Part shown: piece by piece, positions 62,001 to 64,000 of the stretch
How positions within the stretch are numbered: the stretch's first letter is position 1
Layout of the letters: every line of letters starts with the position of its first letter
NCBI RefSeq assembly: GCF_900683735.1
Contig: NZ_LR215979.1
Span: 3,100,001-3,164,000 of the forward strand
DNA: 64,000 nucleotides
Direction: 5' to 3'
Origin: Fusobacterium ulcerans ATCC 49185
GTDB lineage: Bacteria > Fusobacteriota > Fusobacteriia > Fusobacteriales > Fusobacteriaceae
Notes under the pieces: model-generated
Seen by the model: the letters and a program-made list of their open reading frames with translations, nothing else
Database searches by the model: none
Told to the model about the DNA's origin: nothing
Position numbers and translations under genes: made by a program

Positions 62001-63041
62001 ATTAAAATAATTGACTCCTTGGTATGCTGTATATCCTCCTAACCATGATCCTCCAGGCGCTACATATGATACAAAATTTGGTGCTGCTGGTGCTGCTGGT
62101 GTAGATACACTTGGTGATGGAGGTATAATTGAAGGTGGTGCCACAGGATTCAAAGAAATCACTATATTAGGGGTAACTAAATTAGGGATATTTAATACCC
62201 CTGGTCCTGCTACATTTATTGCCCCTATGTTCACATTTATATTTGGTTCATTTACTGTTACTGTTATATCCCCTGGTGCTGCTGGGGTTGTCGGCAGTGT
62301 CACTGTTGGGGTTACTACTGTTGGAGCTGTCACATTTACTGCTCCTACTGTTATTGATGCTATTGCTGGTGATGTCACTGGTATTACTGTTGGAGCTGTT
62401 GGTACTGTAAATGATACATTTGGTATTGTAGGTTCTATTACTACTGGTGCCTTTACTACTGGAAGAATAAATAATTTTGCCTCTGCATCATATACATTAG
62501 TATTTAAATGATAATTTCCATTCATATTTATCCAGCCACTTGATGCATATCCTCCTGCTCTATTATTATGTGTATATTGGGCTGCTTCCAAAAGTGTTCC
62601 CTTTTCTCCATTTTCTGTAGAGTTTCCATGTACCTCATTAAATCTTTTTCTCATTTTATCCATTGGAGTATCTCCTCTTACACTCCCTTTCCAGTCTTTC
62701 CCTACACTATCAGCTTTTTTAAATCCTCCTATCATTGTAAAACCATAAGCTGGCTCTACTGGTTTTGAATAAAAATCTGCTTCTTTTAAAAGAATTCTTG
62801 AATCCAGATTCAATGCTTTCAATTTAGAATCATTCTCCAGCAATTTCTGTTTTATCTCTTCTCTCTCCCTCTGAATCTTTGTCAGCAGCTCTTCTTTTGT
62901 TTCATGAATCTCTTCTGCTGTTACTCCTGCTCCTGCAGCTATTCCGCCTGTTATCATAAATGCTACCAAAAGTGAAACTGAATAACTGACTTTTCTTTTT
63001 AAAAATCTCTTTAAAGATTTTTCAATTTCATTCTTTCTCAT
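52185..63041 (-). CDS. Giant fusobacterial autotransporter adhesin (RadD/Fap2-type architecture)
   Basis: One uninterrupted frame codes 3618 residues. The N-terminus (IEKSLKRFLKRKVSYSVSLL, membrane stretch to about 38) is the fusobacterial autotransporter signature, followed by a short coiled coil (about 42-85, EEIHETKEELLTKIQRE). A proline/threonine/valine-rich linker lies at about 193-330. The passenger (about 340-3280) is a very long beta-helix of 20-30-residue turns built around GIGIY, NxGxI and TITVG motifs. The barrel (about 3320-3618) ends in YGVNLMYRF. Size and layout match the RadD, Fap2 and CmpA class that mediates coaggregation and host binding; ligand unknown. Ribosome site GGGGGAAG. 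Confidence 0.93.
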   Translation of the reverse strand: MRKNEIEKSLKRFLKRKVSYSVSLLVAFMITGGIAAGAGVTAEEIHETKEELLTKIQREREEIKQKLLENDSKLKALNLDSRILLKEADFYSKPVEPAYGFTMIGGFKKADSVGKDWKGSVRGDTPMDKMRKRFNEVHGNSTENGEKGTLLEAAQYTHNNRAGGYASSGWINMNGNYHLNTNVYDAEAKLFILPVVKAPVVIEPTIPNVSFTVPTAPTVIPVTSPAIASITVGAVNVTAPTVVTPTVTLPTTPAAPGDITVTVNEPNINVNIGAINVAGPGVLNIPNLVTPNIVISLNPVAPPSIIPPSPSVSTPAAPAAPNFVSYVAPGGSWLGGYTAYQGVNYFNPAILYANTNSLASLGTTANLASGSVRRQTDTAMPLFSNMQITNGSGGARGKVYAYRTGGVAKTGYKNIKSPDTAVAYTPVYYGPSNGGLTPIVTGTASNPGYVANTTLADKEIDQKNRWIMTIHKRAGNAKTVVENIDFEIGGADGVPGSTGWSSGDAAKTGESGVLLMRNDGDALFRNSTIDLLGKTTINVDILHYGAHYLTSLELDNVKINIKGDENTLFSNVPHSDIGVWGTVDVTAKNSSWGLPQRDDGVGKQGIHGKTDLNIDTKVNTIYYIRANGSYRWNGYNGGSTVLSDGTTAQHSHIANPEAFLVYTPLMGRVRYENKDSGLNKGIFNFNGSGNVGTWVQKYVPDRTKYTYNSAMAATEAPIIDLGKVMMNGDGNVGIYLAQHNTRPDYNGIFQGSLPIDFYIGTALNSSGGNQSIDGNKDGDATKSSGNVALYVSSGQRKELTVANGYFPATTNLVTNGATNIYGTGVPGGTQIGYKDLDTLAHAIQNLKIDTYSAVFGKYSKNNIAIVARNGSVVELSPSTTITDGQGSGTPDADRAEGTIIAFAEGVWYNPRTAAGNRAPNDGNNHFDGKVVIDGTSGQKYVPQYGSSVLVSQNIALGSKKAVAVFAKDGAKIETKSITVYGAESTGAFASGHKRWLDVGISNLEGNTAIGGGTAAPSVINIAGDIVLTNGDKNKGVVAMSGATGDGAQITVTGKLNVAGLGAYVDGAKSKIIINGVGSTLTSGEDGALVALNGGQLEFKGGIITHGVEDQLAFYSSSAGNSRLTFTGATTLNISKGVVFYGDTSDFTAGTGTTAYNGMNNLTVTLTDNGVNLGVFKDIDVTWDGSVTYVNGLKTIPKVAAINTGSYWYKSSLDGKKLTVAVDVDRDDISAGITPGDGFNDIVMERKEVILNAGKTVRSVAGRGLYLGSNTIAVANTESGYTIKGTVDIADGVNEAVGIYTSYGHINVENNGVVKVSKGVGVYGINGSKVENKAGGKIELASSDSTNQSIGILSLATNKSGTQDAYGKNTGKAGLWGEVINKGIIDITGTHGIGIYMENNHNSALKTQMAIYNEAPITLGDNGKGIVIRSTNTTGAGGTLTLKDSGSGKDIKVGKNGIGIYAQGSDVKMDGNYGIEIQEGGVALQSEGNSIISRTNAADKLTVDYAGTSGTGNTAIGIAFKGVTGNTFNNNMNMDVLNTNGAETIVGIYGSGAGTLTNSGDITAESTGSYGIISEGVDVVNTGLITVGDSGLPVSSAIGIYVKDASVDAVGKDIVIQGNGDSSTSTHPIGIYAKSSIAGNREIKVTNGASPMSIAGKAGIGIYVEDTVGTALKLNNSSNIVLGDSSAVADRRFGIFMTNAKNTANETSGIITVGENNIGIYSKDSILKNSGTINVTHNASGTENIGIHNVTDNENFTFSNSGTINVNGVSNIGISAKTTGTHQGSIELSGGTLNVTAASLADGDIPLGIYASGNNITISSTASSNITADPNAVGIYIDGDNTSKTSGLINLSLSSDTGGKMGIGAYYKGGAFADAGTIKLNSTSTALSGSDPVRPIGLYYGTGSTQNKTDIEIISGSNEIIGMYGSTLAPFTNSGNITLNAKGIGAYFIDTDVTNSGNVTVNANDGYGMYFKGGDSSSTGTITATGSNSAGVIVTQAGAEFTNSIGGIINSGGTSSIGVYAENGTTFTNAGTLNSTLAGGSIGAFAKGSTIENTGTIGSHNLGLYGKDASTINYTSGTMTINSGVGILVDGLTSTVNLNGGTITGTVNNTTSVVGKNTGIVNLNGTNISQSGSGTVGIVIENGSSTLTSGNISVGAGGTGVYAKNSAITLSGYSGNITMGNQGIAMYSEDSALSSGTLNVNYTNTAKGVGIYYEGTNPVTNNITINHTGDNLVSIFADGISLTNTAAQTINADGIGIYGDNGAAVSNQGTLTLSGDDTIGIYLDGASSTVTDMGTIIGTPSTVGNKIGVYVNSGDIIGNTAYNFDIDGGIGIYLKNNDISYTGTMTVTGDSTIANRTIGIYVDPGITGTLGAKINVTGEDALGIYLAENMGVAANITYNGELNITSSSTANKGIGALLEQGSTFTLGAGGKVDIGGTNNMGFYVKNGANLNVSGGTVTNTAAGIFAYLDNGNLHFTSGTPVNINFANVIVSGVAGNILNDTAITVGTSGLQGDSGATITNSNLGTINGNVVNAKAMVGTGVGTTLVNAGTINLTGDTSIGMYTEDFAVGTSTGHVSVGDKSAAYYVGTDGTMNISGTASVGEDSTLLFGAGGTINYTGADIVMSNKSIALTLSDSAASVDFNTREVTTGTEGTGIFLTGTGDISKVTNLAKLNVHNKATGIFMDNNVALNTGMAINIIGTEAIGVFTTNNGNINYSGNMSSSTIKNKGIINTGTGTTVNSGTIQLTGDSSIGMYGENGTMINNSSIEVGNGAYTGLILNSAVAMYGKNVTSVSNNGNIKIGKDAVGIFGENTVVTNSNSIQSTGAKSTGIYGLQGSASNTGSIVLGDSSNGIFVKNGTTITNTGNITVGNTNSAGIYGAGTTSVDHNSGTITAGKESVGIATENGNITVANGTVINVGTDSSYIYSASGTGTNNTNLSLSDHSIGMYTKSGTMINNANIIVGKSTVVSGLPPKISVGMAAESGTVENSSLGYIHVPDNHGVGMVANDLGHGINRGTIRVDGNLAYGMQATKGSTLENHGAIIVDGANSRGMAATDYSIVRNHTTGTITVNGADSEGIYVDYGATAENYGTINVNGAGRTGIYLGTDGVLLNKGTINLSGEADGVITGSGSLTNVGDITINGPTASIDGITITNTGTITVNGALDFGTITLGSTAGHIGTINADSFNKGQFIVLPNVTQGSNHDMYTVQYLNGITNVPNHGSITAISHSVSFIADVQKDDTDPNLIRVVLVRIPYKKLLAGTDAIEFGKGLDEIFAGAADKELEMFDALKNISDKDELGATFDNELRGNVYANIQTRMLDINEVFTTSYENLRNNRLYSRETLKIGAIMTGGETKSRRAGVEDYESKSLGTMILKEYDHMKYGRVSNWSVGFTQTKFDFDPGSKETVYSLNAGVGFEDYIKDSKNLKYYTRGEISVNHHETDRKIHLSSGTYENTGKFWSGTVEWKNKLRYDIPLDSEKINIGLFGTFNLGYGKFEDFKESGDGIELDIESKDMYIVRPGVGADIAFNKYAQSGKYSLIGKATAEYELGKVYDGANKAKIKNTDAGYYDLEKPKKVKDIIKIGAELKYETREGHSIGFEVTRQEGSVDATRYGVNLMYRF
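53380..61200 (-). repeat. Degenerate beta-helix repeats of the passenger
   Basis: Hundreds of short turns of the form NxGTIxVGxxSxGIYG. At DNA level the repeats are diverged, so recombination between exact copies is limited. The repeats give long spurious plus-strand frames, which are not genes. Confidence 0.8.
62050..62470 (-). other. Proline-rich linker of the giant autotransporter
   Basis: Codes about 140 residues dominated by Pro, Thr, Val and Ala (for example PTAPTVIPVTSPAIASI, TPTVTLPTTPAAPG, PPSIIPPSPSVSTPAAPAAP). It probably forms an extended spacer between N-terminal domain and beta-helix. Local base composition is more GC-rich than its surroundings. Confidence 0.8.
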
Positions 63042-63110
63042 AAAACTTCCCCCTTAATTCCCAATTCTTATCTTTTATACAATGCTATCAAGTCTACTCA
63101 AGTATTCTTT

Positions 63111-63155
63111 ATTCTTAGTTTTTTCTTTAGTTACTAGAATATTTAAACTAAGAAT
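63111..63155 (-). promoter_or_regulatory. Leader hairpin 1 of the giant autotransporter
   Basis: ATTCTTAGTTT (63111-63121) and AAACTAAGAAT (63145-63155) are 11-base perfect arms, 70 bases before the ATG. Confidence 0.6.
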
Positions 63156-63249
63156 CAGTAAAAATACTTTTCTCTTTCTGTCCTCCTTAGATGTTTTTAA
63201 AGTAAATTTATAAAATTTTTTATAACTTTTTTAAAAAGACAAACAAATA

Positions 63250-63272
63250 TTCTAAAAACAAATCTTTTAGAA
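63250..63272 (-). promoter_or_regulatory. Leader hairpin 2 of the giant autotransporter
   Basis: TTCTAAAA (63250-63257) / TTTTAGAA (63265-63272), 7-base loop. Confidence 0.5.
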
Positions 63273-63328
63273 ACAAACCTCATCCATTCTTCTCAAATAA
63301 ATTATATACAAATTATGTTTATATTTAA

Positions 63329-63357
63329 ATTATAACACAATATTTTTTCATTAACAA
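63329..63357 (-). promoter_or_regulatory. Promoter of the giant autotransporter
   Basis: Minus-strand TTGTTA (63352-63357), 17 bases, TATAAT (63329-63334). Implies a 280-base untranslated leader. Confidence 0.65.
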
Positions 63358-63517
63358 ACGAAAACAACACATTAAAGTGTTCTTGTTATTCTATATATTT
63401 TTCTTTATAGATTTATAGAATCTATCTGCTCTTATTTTTTTTTGAAAATTGTGTTATTATATCTGCTTTTTATATATCTTTTCTATTAAGATATATAAAA
63501 CTAATAAAATAAAAGAA

Positions 63518-63535
63518 CAGTAACATATGTTACTG
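63518..63535. promoter_or_regulatory. 18-bp perfect palindrome upstream of the cupin gene
   Basis: CAGTAACATATGTTACTG lies at the -35 position of a promoter whose TATAAT is at 63556-63561. A regulator binding there would compete with or assist polymerase. Confidence 0.6.
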
Positions 63536-63607
63536 CCTCTGTAAAAGATATTTTGTATAATATTTATATAAATAAAAAATATATCAATGATAACCAGGAG
63601 GTAAAAA

Positions 63608-63955
63608 ATGGAACTAAATATTTTAAAAAATATTCCTCATGAAGAAGCAGTAAATTTAAAAGAACTTGTAAGAATACAGAAAGGTCAAGTAGTAAGCAAG
63701 ACTCTTACTCAAAACAATGCAGTAAGTATAACAGTATTTGCATTTGATAAAAATGAAGAGATAGGAACACATGATTCCTCTGGAGATGCTATGGTCACAG
63801 TTTTAGAGGGAACAGGAAGTTTTACTGTAGATGGAAAAAAATATATTTTAAATCAGGGAGAAACTCTTGTAATGCCTGCAAAGAAACCTCATTCAGTTTT
63901 TGCAGAAGAAGCTTTTAAAATGCTGCTTGTAGTTGTATTCCCACAAAATAAATAA
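63608..63955 (+). CDS. Cupin-domain protein
   Basis: A 115-residue single-domain cupin. Motif 1 is represented by EIGTHDSSGDAMVTVLEGTGSFTVDG, motif 2 by GETLVMPAKKPHSVFAEEAFKMLLVVV. The family binds metal or small ligands; in these small anaerobe proteins the role is usually unknown. One usual metal histidine of motif 1 is kept (H in GTHD) and another position is altered. Strong AGGAGG ribosome site. A terminator hairpin (AGCTGAT ... ATCAGC) begins after it and is cut by the window end. Confidence 0.88.
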   Translation: MELNILKNIPHEEAVNLKELVRIQKGQVVSKTLTQNNAVSITVFAFDKNEEIGTHDSSGDAMVTVLEGTGSFTVDGKKYILNQGETLVMPAKKPHSVFAEEAFKMLLVVVFPQNK

Positions 63956-63968
63956 AAGAATAAAAAAG

Positions 63969-64000
63969 AAGCTGATATCATTTTTTATCAATGAATCAGC
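63969..64000 (+). terminator. Terminator of the cupin gene (cut by window edge)
   Basis: GCTGAT at about 63971 pairs with ATCAGC at 63995-64000; the remainder of the 3' arm and any U run lie beyond the edge. Confidence 0.55.

Noticed and set aside
61629-62511. Plus-strand frames opposite the giant autotransporter
   Set aside because: They mirror the repetitive and proline-rich coding on the other strand, with odd Tyr/Cys/Ser-rich or Gly/Val-rich products and no ribosome sites.

Overview
The window is AT-rich, gene-dense DNA that looks like a large-genome Fusobacterium, of the F. varium / F. ulcerans kind. The evidence is two type Va autotransporters with the fusobacterial N-terminal signature (one of 3618 residues), amino-acid and sugar-acid catabolic operons, strong GGAGG ribosome binding sites, and small intergenic gaps closed by clear intrinsic terminators. 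I see no rRNA, tRNA, insertion sequence, prophage or CRISPR array. Species assignment is inference.

Layout. 1-950: the end of a tetrapyrrole operon (hemL tail, precorrin-2 dehydrogenase) and ridA. 960-2800: two overlapping HU/IHF-like genes, a bactofilin and a tiny two-ORF locus. 2880-3970: a NiCo riboswitch with an overlapping terminator ahead of a CDF metal exporter. 4020-5811: methyltransferase, HAD phosphatase, Cys-rich peptide. 5898-10031: a 1185-residue autotransporter with 27-residue repeats, a small HTH protein, and between them a possible short RNA complementary to the autotransporter leader. 10231-11863: PHP phosphoesterase and flavin reductase. 11972-15346: macro domain, sigma-54 activator and an anSME-type radical SAM enzyme, probably one operon. 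15447-21813: tripartite tricarboxylate transporter, HpcH/HpaI aldolase, four-carbon acid sugar kinase and AraC regulator. 22019-28279: ABC-F protein, then a GntR regulator with a ketol-acid-reductoisomerase-like enzyme that has lost catalytic residues, a methionine-gamma-lyase-like enzyme and an NhaC-type transporter. 28357-34014: mannose-family PTS, cytoplasmic formylglycine-type sulfatase, secreted EEP phosphodiesterase and GntR-UTRA regulator. 34015-35805: a complex control region with a sigma-54 promoter ahead of an L-cysteine desulfidase. 35942-38743: DUF2271, VOC, SUFU-domain, GNAT and MazG-like genes. 38835-45739: a sugar-acid (hexuronate/aldonate) operon with KDG-type permease, split UxaA dehydratase, FAH hydrolase and DapA-type aldolase, and a divergent IclR-MBL-LUD operon with TGTATATACA operators. 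45911-47248: diguanylate cyclase. 47782-52089: L-serine dehydratase with a PTS_EIIC_2-like membrane protein, XRE-cupin regulator, MBL protein and DUF3795 protein. 52185-63041: the giant autotransporter. 63608-63955: a cupin.

How it fits together. The cell seems equipped for anaerobic amino-acid fermentation (serine, cysteine, a methionine-like substrate) and for scavenging host- or plant-derived acidic and sulfated sugars. The anSME could mature the sulfatase 16 kb away, since both are cytoplasmic. The strongest candidates for undescribed biology are the divergent KARI-like operon, the GntR / short-RNA / sigma-54 control region at 34015-34515, and the HTH / short-RNA / autotransporter module at 9456-10130.
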